A stretch of DNA of 64,000 bases from positions 50,343,662-50,407,661 of the forward strand of contig JALGQZ010000001.1 of assembly GCA_023105745.1 (NCBI GenBank), given 5' to 3'. Within the stretch, counting starts at the first letter, position 1. The number at the start of each line of letters is the position of its first letter. This DNA comes from Austropuccinia psidii (taxonomy: Eukaryota; Basidiomycota; Pucciniomycetes; Pucciniales; Sphaerophragmiaceae). The notes under the pieces are model-generated. The model was not told the origin of the DNA. It did not search any database and saw only the letters and a program-made list of their open reading frames with translations. Shown here piece by piece: positions 22,922 through 35,148 of this stretch. The translations under genes and the position numbers were made by a program.

Positions 22922-24259
22922 ATGCCAGTTCAACATTCACCTCCAGCAAGACAGACTAGATCTCAGGCCAGAGCTCAAGCTGTTCTGACTCCAACTCCAA
23001 GGGCTCCTCTTGACGGTACCCCAGCAGTTTCTCAACTGAGGGCCAGATTGGACAGAGGACCCATTATGGAAGGAGCAGCACCATCCAGGAAGGAAGTAAG
23101 AGGGCCAAGAAGATCAATGTCTTTATCAGGAGTGGTTGGCGGATTCCCAGGATTTTCAAGAACCAGTCCCAAGGTTCAAGGTGAAGATGGTGAAGAGGAG
23201 GAGGAGAATTCTGTGGAAGAGGAAGAGTCTAATGGCACTGAGGCTGCTCCTGCTCCTATGGGAGCATCTGAGGGCACCAGAGGACCAACTCTAGCCCAGT
23301 CTGATCAGCCTGCCTCTCATCAGTCTTAACCGTCTTTATTGGCCATTATGCAACAAATGACTCAGATTATGGCCAATCTGCAAGCAGCTTCTTCTTCTGA
23401 ATTATCAAGACCACCAGCCTTCAAGACTCCCTCTATGAAGGCTCCAGAATGCTTTGATGGGACTCAGCCCTTCAAAGTCAGAAGCTTTATTCAATCTTGT
23501 CAACTCATCTTTCATAATGATCCGGCAAACTTCTCTCAAGACAGAAAGAAGGTTCTTTATGCCACTTCATTCTTAGTTGGCAGGGCTGCAAAATGGATTG
23601 AGCCTTATCCTTCCAACCTCAATAATCAAGACTCAAATTATCTCCTCAATTCCTGGCCATTCTTTGAATCCCAATTGTTCACTTTATTTGGAGACCCAAA
23701 CGAAGTTAGAAAAGCAGAAGCTGAATTGGATGGCCTTAGGATGAAAGAAGGTGGGCATGTTGCTTTGTATATTGCCGATTTCAGGAGTTTGATTTCAAGA
23801 ATTGGGGATTGGGGTGAAAGGGCTCTTATTCATCATTTCAGGAAGGGCTTGGCCTCCAGGATTCTGGATCAATTGGCCTCCCATCCTTCAAACATTGATT
23901 CTCTTCAGGACTTAATGGACGTCAGCCTGGAACTTGATACCAGGTACCATGAGAGGCAGAAGGAAAAGAATCATCATCAAGAGAAGAAGCCTGAAGCCTC
24001 AAAATCTCACTCTTCTCATCATCAACTTTCTTCAAGTTCAAGACCAAAGAAGAAATTTCATTCTCAAAAGCGGGACAAGCCCCATTCTTCATTGTTGAAT
24101 AAGGACTTCAAGTTGAAAGGTTCTGAAAAGGAAAGAAGAATCAAGGAGGGTTTGTGTACCTATTGTGGTGGGAAGCATAGTCTTGAGTCCTGTGTCAAAA
24201 GGCCTCAAAACAAGCTTACCCAACCGTCAGGCAGTTTTCCCAGCCAGGGAAAAGCCTGA
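22922..24259 (+). pseudogene. Gag of element B (one internal stop)
   Basis: The frame starts MPVQHSPPARQTRSQ at 22922 and ends at TGA 24257-24259. A TAA at 23327-23329 interrupts it; element A has Glu at the aligned position. It shows an acidic stretch, a capsid-like core (CFDGTQPFKVRSFIQSC; GHVALYIADFRSLISRIGDWG) and the knuckle [13 protein letters not shown] with CX2CX3HX4C spacing. It should form the particle and package RNA. Confidence 0.85.
24247..24253 (+). promoter_or_regulatory. Candidate -1 slip site, element B gag/pol
   Basis: The gag frame reads CAG GGA AAA GCC TGA. GGGAAAA fits X XXY YYZ, and the pol frame is the -1 frame and is open from before this point. The same bases occur at the same place in element A, despite divergence elsewhere. 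Confidence 0.6.
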
Positions 24260-27200
24260 GTGAAGATCATGTTGTGTTCAATGGTCTTCACAGTTTTCCT
24301 TCCAGAGCACAATTGTGCATTCTGAATACTGGTGTCAAGAATTCTCTCAAATTCTTTGTTTTCTCTTCTCTTTCTGATGTTTTTTACAGTATTCTCATTG
24401 ATTCTGGTGCTACACACTCATTCATTGCAAAGCAGTTTGTTCACAAGTACTCATTGACTACGTCAGAACTTCCAGAGAAGATTCCTCTTATCATTTTGGA
24501 CTCCTCTGAGTCCCCTTCCTTATTTGTGACTCACCATACTAAATATATTGTTGAGCTCCCTTCCTTCCCAAGCTTTGAATGGGATTTTTTAGTCATTGAT
24601 ACTCCCAAGGGAGAAGACCTCATATTGGGCTTTGACTTTCTCAATCATTTTAATCCTTCTATTGATTGGAGGCAAGGGCTGATCACCTTTAATCCTGATC
24701 AAAAGGACTATTCTGATCCTTCCAATTCCTTCCGTAATGACTCTTCTTTTGCCAAATCATGTGCAGCTCTGGTTGGTGATTCTAGAACACCATCAGTTCC
24801 ATCTTCTGTCCATATTCCTTCCCTTAATTCCCATCTGTCATTACCATCATCTGGAGATGAAGTCTTCAAAGAGATTCAAGATGTTGGGGAAGATAATTCT
24901 GTATCTTCACTTCATCTCTTCTTTGGGAATATGGACCTTCCTCCTTCATCTTATCATGACTCCCTGGAGGAGTTGTGGGATGAAGAGGAAGAGCCAGAAG
25001 AAGTAGAAACCGTGATGAAGGTTGTTCCCTCTGTTTATCACCAATACTTGGATGTATTCTCCAAGGTGAAGGCAGAGAAACTTCCTCCTCACCGTGCCTG
25101 TGATCATCATATCGAACTGGAGGGGTCTCTACCTCCAGTTGGGGTGATCTACTCTTTATCCAAACAAGAGTCAGATACACTCAGGGCCTACATTTCAGAG
25201 AATGTAGAGAAAGGTTTCATCAGGCCAAGCTCCTCCTCAACAGGAGCACCTGTCCTCTTTGTTAAAAAGAGAGACGGTGGCCTCCGTTTGTGTGTTGATT
25301 ACCGCAAACTCAATGCTGTCACTCGGAAGAACAAATATCCTGTTCCTCCTATGAACCACCTTCTTAATGTCTTTAATGGTTCTTCTATCTTCTCCAAGAT
25401 TGATTTGCGTGGTGCATATAACCTGCTCAGAATCAAGGAGGGTGATGAACATTTGACATGTATCAGAACTAAATATGGCAGTTTTGAGTACTTGGTTATG
25501 CCATTTGGGCTCACCAATGCTCCTGCCTCTTTTCAGAATCTTGTCAATGATATATTCCAAGATCTTCTTGATGTCTTTGTTGTGGTTTATTTGGATGACA
25601 TTATGGTCTTTTCCAAATCTGAGGAAGAACATGTCACCCATGTGTCCACTGTTATTTCCAGACTCAGAGCCAATAGCCTTTTTGCCAAGGCTTCTAAATG
25701 CCTTTTTCATGTTTCTAGTGTAGAATATCTGGGTTATGTTGTTTCTTCTGAAGGCCTCAAGATGGACCAAGCAAAAGTCCAGCAGATCCTTAATTGGCCT
25801 CCTCCAAGAAACCTCAAGGCTCTTCAATCCTTCCTTGGCTTTGCCAACTTCTACCGCCGTTTCATCAAGAATTATTCAAAGAAAATCAGTTCACTCACCA
25901 GTTTCCTCAAGAAAGATTCCTGTTTCCCCCTCAATGAGGAAGCTCTTATCCAGTTTCATCAACTCAAAGAGTCCTCCACTACCGCTCCAATCCTTTCCCA
26001 CTTCAATCCTTCTCTACCCACCATTGTAGAGACCGATGCATCCGATTATGCTTTGGGTGCTGTACTGAGTCAGGTCTCTGACTCAGGAAAACATCCCATT
26101 GCATTTGACAGCCGCAAGCTTATTCCAGCAGAACTCAACTATGAAATTCATGACAAGGAACTCCTTGGTATAGTCTGGGCTCTCAAGCGCTGGAGGGCTT
26201 TTCTTCTTTCTCTGTCCTCTCCTTTTGAAGTTCTCACCGATCATTCTTCTCTTCAGTACTTTATGTCATCAAAGATCCTTACTCGCCGTCAAGCCCGTTG
26301 TTCTGAATTCTTATCTGAATTTCATTTTTCAATCACTTACAGCCCTGGCTGCCTAGCAACTCTTCCAGATGCCTTATCATGTCGGGACGACGTCTATCCG
26401 GAGAGGGGGGAGGATTTCATCAGCAAGAATCCAATGAATTTTCAACAACTCATTAAGCAAGATGAAGTCCAACCCTCAAAGTTTTTTGCAGTCAAGATGG
26501 ATTCTTTTTCAAATTTGATTGATTCAATTCAGAAGAAATTATGGCAAGACCCTCAGTACAGAAGTATCCTTCAAGATTAAGGTAAAGGTAAATCCATTCA
26601 GGATTACTCTCTTGACTCCCCTTCCCAACTTCTCCTCTTCAAAGATCGGGTGGTGGTCCCAAATGACCCCACAATCCAACTCAGCATTCTTCAAAAGCGT
26701 CATGACTCTCCTCTAGCTGGACACCCTGGCCAAGAGAAGACTCTCAAACTTGTCAAGCGGGATTTCCACTGGTCCGGCATGACTCAATTCATTAAGGATT
26801 ATGTATCATCCTGTCAACAGTGTTCAAGAAACAAGAATATCCACCATAAGAAGCTTGGACTCCTCAAACCTCTTCCAATTCCAAATGGTCCTTGGATTTG
26901 TCTCTCAATGGATTTCATCACTCAACTGCCCCTGTCCAATTCTTGTCATAGTGGACAGATTCTCAAAAATGGCGGTTTTTATTCCAACAATGTCTTCAAT
27001 AACTTCTTTGGATTTGGCCCATTTATTCATCAAAAATATCTTCTCAAAGCATGGCCTTCCTTCAAGCATTGTCAGTGATAGAGGTCCCCTTTTTGTTTCT
27101 TCCTTCTGGACCAATCTTTGTCAGCAGCTCAAGATTTCAAGAGACTTGTCAACTGCTTATCACCCAGAAACTAGAACAGTATCTTCTGATGTATGTCAGT

Positions 27201-27928
27201 TATCATCAAGATGATTGGAACACCTGGCTCCTTCTGGCTGAATTTGCCTACAATAATTCTGATCACTCTTCAACCAAGCAATCACCGTTTTTACTGTTTA
27301 TGGAAGAGACCCACAATTTGATTCAGTTCACATCACTCAAGATACTCCTGCTGGAAAGTTATCAACAAAAATCCAATCAGTACAGCAAGATGTCAAGAGA
27401 GAACTTGAAATCGCCATAAAATGGTTTAAGAGGTATGCAGATAAAAGTAGAGCAAGTCCACCTGTTTTCAATCCTGGTGACATGGTATGGCTTTCTTCCA
27501 AGAATATCAAATCAACTAGACCCACCAAGAAACTGTCTGAAAGATGGTTGGGTCCCTTTCCAATCTTGAAGAAAGTCAGTACTCATGCTTACCACCTCAA
27601 GCTTCCATCTCAATGGAAATCCATCCACCCAGTTTTCCATATCTCACTCTTGGAACCAGTCAAGACATCAACAATCCCAAATCGGCATCAAGAGCCTCCT
27701 CCGCCAATCATTATTGAGGAAGAAGAGGAATGGGAAGTCTCACAAGTACTGGATTCAAAGCTCAAGAGAAGAAAATTATGGTATCTGGTGGAATGGAAAG
27801 GTTTCAGTCAAGATTCAGAAGGATCCACATGGCAACCAGCTGAAAACCTCAAGAATTGTCCTGAACTTGTCAAAGATTTTCATTCGTTATATCCTGACAA
27901 GCCAGGACCCAATTCTTCAATGGCTTGA
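24253..27928 (+). pseudogene. Pol of element B: protease, RT, RNase H, integrase, chromodomain
   Basis: Protease motif IDSGATHSF (Asp at 24400). RT has [17 protein letters not shown], the MPFGLTNAP region and an intact YLDD catalytic motif (25588-25599). RNase H has [30 protein letters not shown] and LTDHSSL. A TAA at 26578-26580 follows. Integrase has a His-His-Cys-Cys zinc part (HDSPLAGHPGQ...CQQC) and VDRFSKMAVF/SDRG, but near 27170 a deletion removes the stretch that should hold the catalytic Glu, and the frame changes there and near 27078. The C-terminus (27720-27900) is a chromodomain (WYLVEWKGF...STWQPAENL) that would target integration to histone-marked chromatin. Confidence 0.9.
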
Positions 27929-28730
27929 ATTTTTATGGTGCTTGGTGGGGAGAGGAATTACCAAAAGTAAGTCCCACTCCTGGTATGCACCTTTAGGGGT
28001 ATTCTACTCTTCTTTGTTGTAAGCATCACCTTGGCCACTCTGTGAGCACTTTTCAATTTGGACACAGACTTCTTGGCCCGGCTTTCAACATCCGAATTCC
28101 AAATTTATGGCCATTTACACTTGGGCAAATGGACCATTCCTTTTTTATTCTCCCTCCCAAGACTTTATTCTTTCAACACATTCATTTATCAAGAGCTTTC
28201 TTATTTATGGCACTGGCGGGAGTGGCAACTACTAAAAGTAAGTTCCTCTCCTGGTGTGCAATTCCCTGAGGGGTCTACAATCTGTCAAAACATCACCTTG
28301 GCCACTCTGTGAGCACCTGGCATCAAATTCTTTCATCCAGGTCCTTGGTCACTTTCAAAATCAATTGTCGTAATCCGTGATGAAGATTGGATTCCTCCTC
28401 AAATTTCATTTTCTTTATTTTTTCTGTTTCTCTCTTTATATCTGTTTCCTTTTCTCTTTTACTCTTTATATTCTTTTAAAATTTCTTTTCTTATAACTCT
28501 TTAACGCCAAAATCTTTATGTCAAATCATGTCTTCAACTTTGTCAAAGCCAAATGTCAAGAGAAGATCAAGTCAACCTCAATTCATATGCCAACAAGCTT
28601 ATCAGTTCAATTCTTCTTTTCAAGATTCAATACCTCTGGAATCCTTACGTCAAATCCGTCTCATTAGCCTCAACAGGCCTCTACCTTACCTTGGTGCTCA
28701 GGAGCTCACCATTCAAGGTAGGGGGGGTAC
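27929..28730 (+). other. 3' non-coding region of element B with polypurine tract
   Basis: 800 bp with no supported gene. A 26-bp exact direct repeat occurs at 28024-28049 and 28291-28316, inside longer imperfect repeats. The tract AAGGTAGGGGGGG (28716-28727 and next base) just before the LTR is the expected plus-strand primer. Confidence 0.7.
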
Positions 28731-30430
28731 TGTCACAACCACGTATTTTGACCCTCCTCCTTGATGGCGGCGGCAATCCAACCTGGAGCCAAGTTGGGGC
28801 CAATTGGCCATGTCATATCATTTATGGCCAATTGACCCCTTTTGGGTGTTCCATGGCTCTTACTCCATAACCCATTCCATTGGCCACTTATGGCCTCCAT
28901 CATCCTTTATGGCCTCAGGCCATATCCTGCGTCATTGGCCCTCTTGGCCAATTTCCACCTCACCAACCCCCAGGCCTCCATCACTGTTTTTGGGCCTGGG
29001 GGGTCCCTTTGTCTTCCAGGGGCTTCCAGGCCCCATGGCCACCTTCATTGGTTTCCTGGCCACCCCTTTCATTATGGGGGTTTTGGCCTAAATGGCCTTT
29101 TTGGGCCATTTAGGCCCCCCACGGCTTCTACGGTCCGTGGGCCGTAATACACGGTCCACGGTCCGTAGGCGGATTAGGCCCCTTTTGGCCTAATCCAATG
29201 AGGCCAAAAGGGGCCAAAGGGGGCAGCCACCTAGCCCCCAAGGCCAGGTGGGCCCACCTGAGCCATTTTTGGCCACCAATCCCTTGGACCCAAATTGGAC
29301 CAAAAACACCTTGGATCCATTTTTGGCCATAAATCCCGTAGGACCTATTTTTGGCCCTGGACCACCATGGACCAACTTCACCGTCATGGCCTCTGGCAAC
29401 CACCAGAGGCCACCAAATTACCTCAACAAGCATTTCCCTCAACTTAAGGGAGGATTGCTTCATTCCTCCATGCACCTTGTACTCAAGGTTGCAGGAGTGG
29501 TTCATATATGGTGTTATATACCATTATGCACCATTTTTGCTCAGCAATTCAATGGTGACGTTTTCAGGACCCAAATCAACCTTCTTAACTCAAGGTACCA
29601 AGATACAACACCCATTTCGAAGGAGAACCTTTGGACTCATCAGTTTGGTAATCCATGGCGGCAATCAGAAGACCATTCAAGGACTCCAATCACCTGGCTC
29701 AGCAGGAGTTGGGTTGGCAATCTCATTCAGGGTTATTCTAAGGGCAATTCTCAAAAGGTATTACATCTTTTCAATCAGTTGTCAAGGCATCAAGTATTTC
29801 AATACTTCTTGGACAACTCAATTGGTTCATACAGGCGTTAATCAATCAACCTGTACGTACTTGGCCCAATTGGGCCAATTCATATTCTACTGTGGGAATT
29901 CAATCACACAGTTTCAAATTCAAGATGGCCAGAACTGTATTGGCCCGATTCGGATAATACAGCCGGTGATCCAACTCCAGGATCAATCTTTCAGCTTTTC
30001 ACATATACTGGCCACCTTTCAGCACCTGGGGACTTTTTCCCCAGTTAATTAATATAGTGGATTTATTTTTATCCTTATTTTCTTTTACCTTATTAAAGTT
30101 AATACTGATAATCTTAAGTCAGTCATTCAGCACCCTTTTCTTTTATTTCCTCGCCTGTCCAGTGGATATTGGTGGTCATATCCTTATACTAATTCCATTT
30201 CCTTTTCTGGCAGGTTGAAACAGTGAATTGAGGATTCACCTGGTTGGTTTCTTTATTATCTTTGGCCATTGGCTTCATCTTTTCTTATCTCATATTTTGG
30301 CATACTTGTTTTCTCCCATATTCTTTCTTAGAGAAAATTCATTCTTATTATTCTTTTATCTTTGGAGCCCTCCAAGTGAGTTCTTGATTCCTGAGTGCCA
30401 GGCCCTCTTCTTCCAAGAGCCCCTGTGACA
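28731..30430 (+). repeat. 3' LTR of element B
   Basis: 1700 bp, same ends as the 5' LTR. It differs by an inserted GGCCAAAAGG-type 10 bp near 29205, a missing 15 bp near 30247 and scattered substitutions. Confidence 0.95.
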
Positions 30431-30537
30431 CCGATGGTCACTTCATTCCTCCACCGGAGCGAAGTGATTATCTGGCTGATGAAGGATGGCAATGGCGAGA
30501 GGACATTCAAGCTTGGGCTGATCGTCACCATGTCTTG

Positions 30538-32448
30538 TGTGAGCCTTGAGGTATATTTTACATACCCAAATAGGCGACAATTGTCTTAAAAATAAATTTT
30601 GAATTATGCATAACTCATAAGTCATGCATATATCAAAAATTCATCATTTTTCATTTCAGAAAAGATGAATAACTTTTTATTGAGTAAGTAAATCCATGGA
30701 TTTAAGGCCAGATTTGGATTCTACACAAAAATTCACCTAGGGTAGCTCCATAGAGTGAATAAGCTCAAATTAACTCTTTGAGGTGGTAAAATGGAAAATA
30801 CTTCAATACCACATAAAAGATCCGTGAAAATTTTTGTTTTTCTTAATTTCATGCCAAAATAATGGGAAAATGAGAAATCCCATGTTACATATACACTAAG
30901 AATAGTGTTATGCATGTTTTGAGCACTTAATATCATGGTATTCGTACATGCACTTTTGGTACACCCATAGTGGATATCTCACTTAAAGCTTAAATTACTA
31001 TTTTGATGTAAAAAATAGGCAAGGGGGAGAAAAGACATCAAAGAGAGCCAGGGTACCCAACTTCTGAGGCCCCAGAGGCGTGGATAGCTCCAAAGCTTGG
31101 TTCCATGGCTGATCTTGACCCAATTGGTAAACTAAACCTCTTTGGGAACTTGGTTACCAAGTTACAACTACTGTAAAACACCAGAAAATAGCAAATAACC
31201 TGCTATTTTGACGTGCCAAGGAGGTAAAAAGCTACTTACACTCCTGTAACCATGTCAATTACTAATGACTTTCCATGGATAAACCCCAAAAGAGTAATTA
31301 AAACCCTTTTTGGACTAGTATCCATTGATTTACCTCATAGCAACCAGTCAAACACTGATATGTGCAATTCTACGTAGAAATGAGGTAAAAACTTTAAAAA
31401 TTCATTCAAAATACAAATGTTAATGAATCTTTCTGAAACGTTCAGGACCAATTGAGAACTGTATTATCTATGGTACAACCAAAAAGAATTACAGTTTTAC
31501 TAGTAAAATTAAAAGTTTTATTTACAGTCCATTTTTGACCATTCTACGTGAAACACTGAATCTTCAAAGATTCACAGTAATTAAAACCTGTGATGAAATG
31601 GGGAATAACATTGATAAATTTGAAAAATCAATGATTATTTTGGAATAAAAGAAGATTTACGGATGTTACTCCTTTTATTCTTAACCATATTGGGGTTTGT
31701 AGTCACGTAAAAGCATCAATTAAGTAATTATGATAATCTTATGTGACAACAGATGATGCAATCATTAATCCAAAAAGTTTTATTGTTTTCTCACTCACTG
31801 TTTTTTCAGTTTGCTCCATGGCACGCCTCTATGAGCTGTTGTTGACTTAAAAGAAGCCTCTTCTTGCTGTTTTTTCCAAGAATCATCATCTTATTAATCA
31901 TTTATATCAATATTACCAACAAGTAAGTATTAGTTAAAACTTTTCTTAAGTGTTTTATTCTTTCAGAATCAATCAGAAAGACGTGAAATTATAACATACA
32001 ACTATATATTGTTGTAATACATTTATGAATTCATTTTGATCATCTAAATCCACAATTCTACGTCAAATCTCTCTATCTTATCTTTCAATAAGTTCTTTGT
32101 AATATTAGTGAGTGATTTATCTTTAATTATTAAAGTTTTTCTCTAGTAATAGTTTTCTTCAAGGATTAGCTTTATAATTATTCTTGCAAAAGATAATTAT
32201 ATATTAAAATAATTTTATTATTTTAATAAAAGAAGTTTTTATTATTAAATACTTCTTGAAATTGATTCTTGTAGACAATTACTTGCTCACTGTTAAAATC
32301 ACTAGTAGTGCTTAACACGTGAAAGAAATAATTCTTTAATTCTTTAATTGTGGTTATAATAATATTTTATTATTATATTTCATAAGAACAGACATAGTAC
32401 TGTTGATTTATAGTAATATTATCATCAGTTTCATAGTCACATCTTACA
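30538..32448 (+). repeat. 5' LTR of element C
   Basis: 1911 bp, from TGTGAGCCTTGAGG to ATCTTACA. It matches the solo LTRs at 6287 and 44686 in reverse orientation. Confidence 0.95.
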
Positions 32449-33145
32449 TTTGGGGGCCTGGCCGTGATTGTAACCAGAGTTTTACATATAATCATATTCT
32501 AGACTTCATTTTTGTGTTCTAAAAAACCACCATACCTACCACATCTTACATTTGGGGACCTGGCCGTGTTTTTTTTGAACCTTGTACCCTTAATTAATAT
32601 ATTTTTAAGTTCTAAAATATATTAATTTAATATTTTTTTTCTTCAATTTAAGGAAAAATTATTTTTATTTTTGAAATTGTCTTAAAATCTTCTTTCATTG
32701 AGGAATTTGGTTTAATTTTGTACTGTTTTTACACGTGGCTTTTTCACATCCAAAAACTTATAAAATTATTCTTTGAGTTACTCTGACTTAATTTTTTATT
32801 CAAATTCTTAAATTTTAATACCTTTTTCTTTGAAAAGAATATTTTTTAATATCAAAAAATAATAAAACTTATAAAAAATCTTTTAAAATATCTTCAATCA
32901 TAAAATAATTTCTTTTATCATATTTTCTCCTTAAGTGTCTTTAATCAAATATTGTGCAGCTGGAAACAGACTCAGTAAAAGATACATCAATAGTCCTGAA
33001 TCTTCAGAAGCAGAATCTGAAGAAAGCATTGAGGTGCAAATTGCTAAAAGAGGCACCTTATTTAACTCAGAAAAAGCTAAATTACCACCAAAAGGTGTGT
33101 ATTTTATCTTATATTTTCACTTTTTATCTTTAAATTGACGTGAAA
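32449..33145 (+). other. Leader of element C with primer site and candidate exon
   Basis: It begins TTTGGGGGCCTGGCCGTGAT (32449-32468), a probable primer-binding site since element D has the same block directly after its LTR. A second copy of the LTR end plus this block occurs at 32541-32568. Near 32935-33090 an open frame is bounded by an acceptor-like CTTAAG and a donor-like GGTGTGT, resembling the leader exon of element D. Confidence 0.55.
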
Positions 33146-35148
33146 ATGGTGCATACCAGAAATGGAAGCAACTATTCAGTCCAACCAAATGGATGTGGAC
33201 AAGGAAGAGGCAAGACCAAATCAAGAAGTGCCAAATCATCCACAAGAAAGACACATCTGGAGGATGCCAGAGTTGCCCCCCATTCCCCAAGGTCTGTACC
33301 AACAGATTTTGACGTGAATTCTGAGCCTGAAATAATTCATGATATTATTTCTAGGACTGAACCATCTTCAAGTGGCAGCAATAGAAATATATCAATGCCA
33401 GTACAAGAATTGGTTCAGAGCAGCCAAAGAAGAAGAATGGGAAATATGCCCAAGCCTTTGGCAGGGGGCCATGAACTCCTACTTACACATCAAGAGCTTT
33501 CTGGGTCAGGAGAAGACCATAGAACTCTTAGGAGGATGGAGCGCCCTGTCTTGCAAAGACAAAGCAAAAAGATAAATAATTGGTTGAAGAACCAAAGTCT
33601 TTTATCTATAGACCAGAAGAAAGAGTTTGAAATGACTCCAGCTTTGGAGACAGAGGCACCAGTGGCGTCTACCAGCTCCAAACCAGCTCCAGAAGTGTCC
33701 AAGGACAAGCCCAAGGGACCTCAGAAGAAGTAGAAAGGTCCCAAGAACCATCAAGGCAAAGGAAAAGGCAAAGCCAATTGGCACAGACCCTACCCACAAG
33801 GGTACAGGATCCCCAAATTAGAGCCTTCAGCCGTGGACAGTGTCTTCAATATGGCCAGGACTCTGATGGAATTCACAGCCAAGGAGCAGGAAAAGATGAA
33901 CAGAAACTTTCCACGCAAATAATTGGTGTACAGACTAGTATTAATGTAGAAATTGGCAAACTTGATAGAAAGTTAACTAAAATTGCATCAGATATAGTTG
34001 AATTAAAGAAAAATGACAAGATATACATTGAATTGCACCAAGTGACACATGCCAGACTTGACTTAATTACCAATTCTTGCAAAAGAATTGAAAACATGTG
34101 CCAAGTTCAGCATGATGAGATGGAAGAATTTTCCATTTTTAAGGTGAATAATCAACTTACAATTTTACAAGACCAAATCTTAAAAATAGTTGAGAATACC
34201 AACCAATTTGCTATACACTTAGCAAAAAGTGACAATGAAAGGCAGAAGTTGAAGAATGAAATAATTGCAAGTGTGGAACAAATTCATAAGAATCATGAAC
34301 CACATATGCCAAGACATTCTACACCTTTAACAGAAGAAAAACTTTCTGTTAAAGAAAGTCTCACCCCATTCTTGGGAGAAAATGCCTACTCTGCAAGAGA
34401 TATTCCCAAAATAGAAGAATGCCCAACATTCTCTGGTGAAGGAGAATACAACCATATTGAATTCATCAAACCTATTGATATGTTGCAAGAAGACTTTAAT
34501 ATACCTCATGAAATCATAGTGGGAAAATTACACTGTTTGTTTACCAGAACGGCAAAGAAATGGTATTACAAAATGAGCATTGATCATGGTAAACATGATT
34601 GGTCTTGGTGGAAATCTGAAGTGATTATCAAATGGGCCAATAATTCTTGGAGGTTTAAAATAGAAAATGCCTTTGAAAATGCCATTTTTAACTCAGAAAA
34701 AGATAAGCCACTTACTTTGTTCTTCAAACAAAAAGACAGATTATCTGCTTTACAACCAGCTATGTCTGACACTATGATTAATATGAAAATATTAAGAAAG
34801 TGTGGAGGAGAATTGGAACATGCTATCAAAAGCAGATGTGTAGAACCCTGTTCAACAGAAGACTACATTAATGCTATGGAAGATATCATTACTAGAACAA
34901 GAATTGGTAAAACTTGGTCTAAAATCCCAACAGAATCCAAGATGATCTCTAAGATTCCCAGAGAGGATAAGAGACCAGAAAAACTTGTCTTAAAGTGTCA
35001 TAAATGTGGAAGCACTTCACATTTAGCCAACACTTGCACAAAAAAGACAAAAATCAATGAAGTTCAAGTCATTGAAGAAATTCAGTGTACTGAAGAGAAG
35101 GAAGAATCTGATCAAGATTCTGCAGTCTCTGAAGATACACCAGTATAG
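33146..35148 (+). pseudogene. Gag of element C (frameshift and stop)
   Basis: The first part starts MVHTRNG at 33146 and stops at 33733; the second continues in another frame from about 33778 to TAG 35146-35148. The second part has a helical coiled-coil-like stretch, the capsid-type segment (FSGEGEYNHIEFIKPID; WWKSEVIIKWANNSWRFK) and a knuckle CHKCGSTSHLANTC with the classic CX2CX4HX4C spacing. Element D has this as one uninterrupted frame. Confidence 0.85.

Larger units (their letters stand above)
20467..30430 (+). mobile_element. Ty3/Gypsy chromovirus B, nested in the zinc-cluster gene
   Basis: 9964 bp with LTRs 20467-22164 and 28731-30430, LTR ends TGTCACA...TGTGACA, and flanking duplication CCAAT/CCGAT (20462-20466, 30431-30435; one mismatch). 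The internal order is gag, protease, RT, RNase H, integrase, chromodomain. The LTRs differ at a few dozen sites plus two small indels (about 1.5-2% by eye), so the insertion is fairly young. Two in-frame stops and an integrase deletion inactivate it. Confidence 0.95.
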
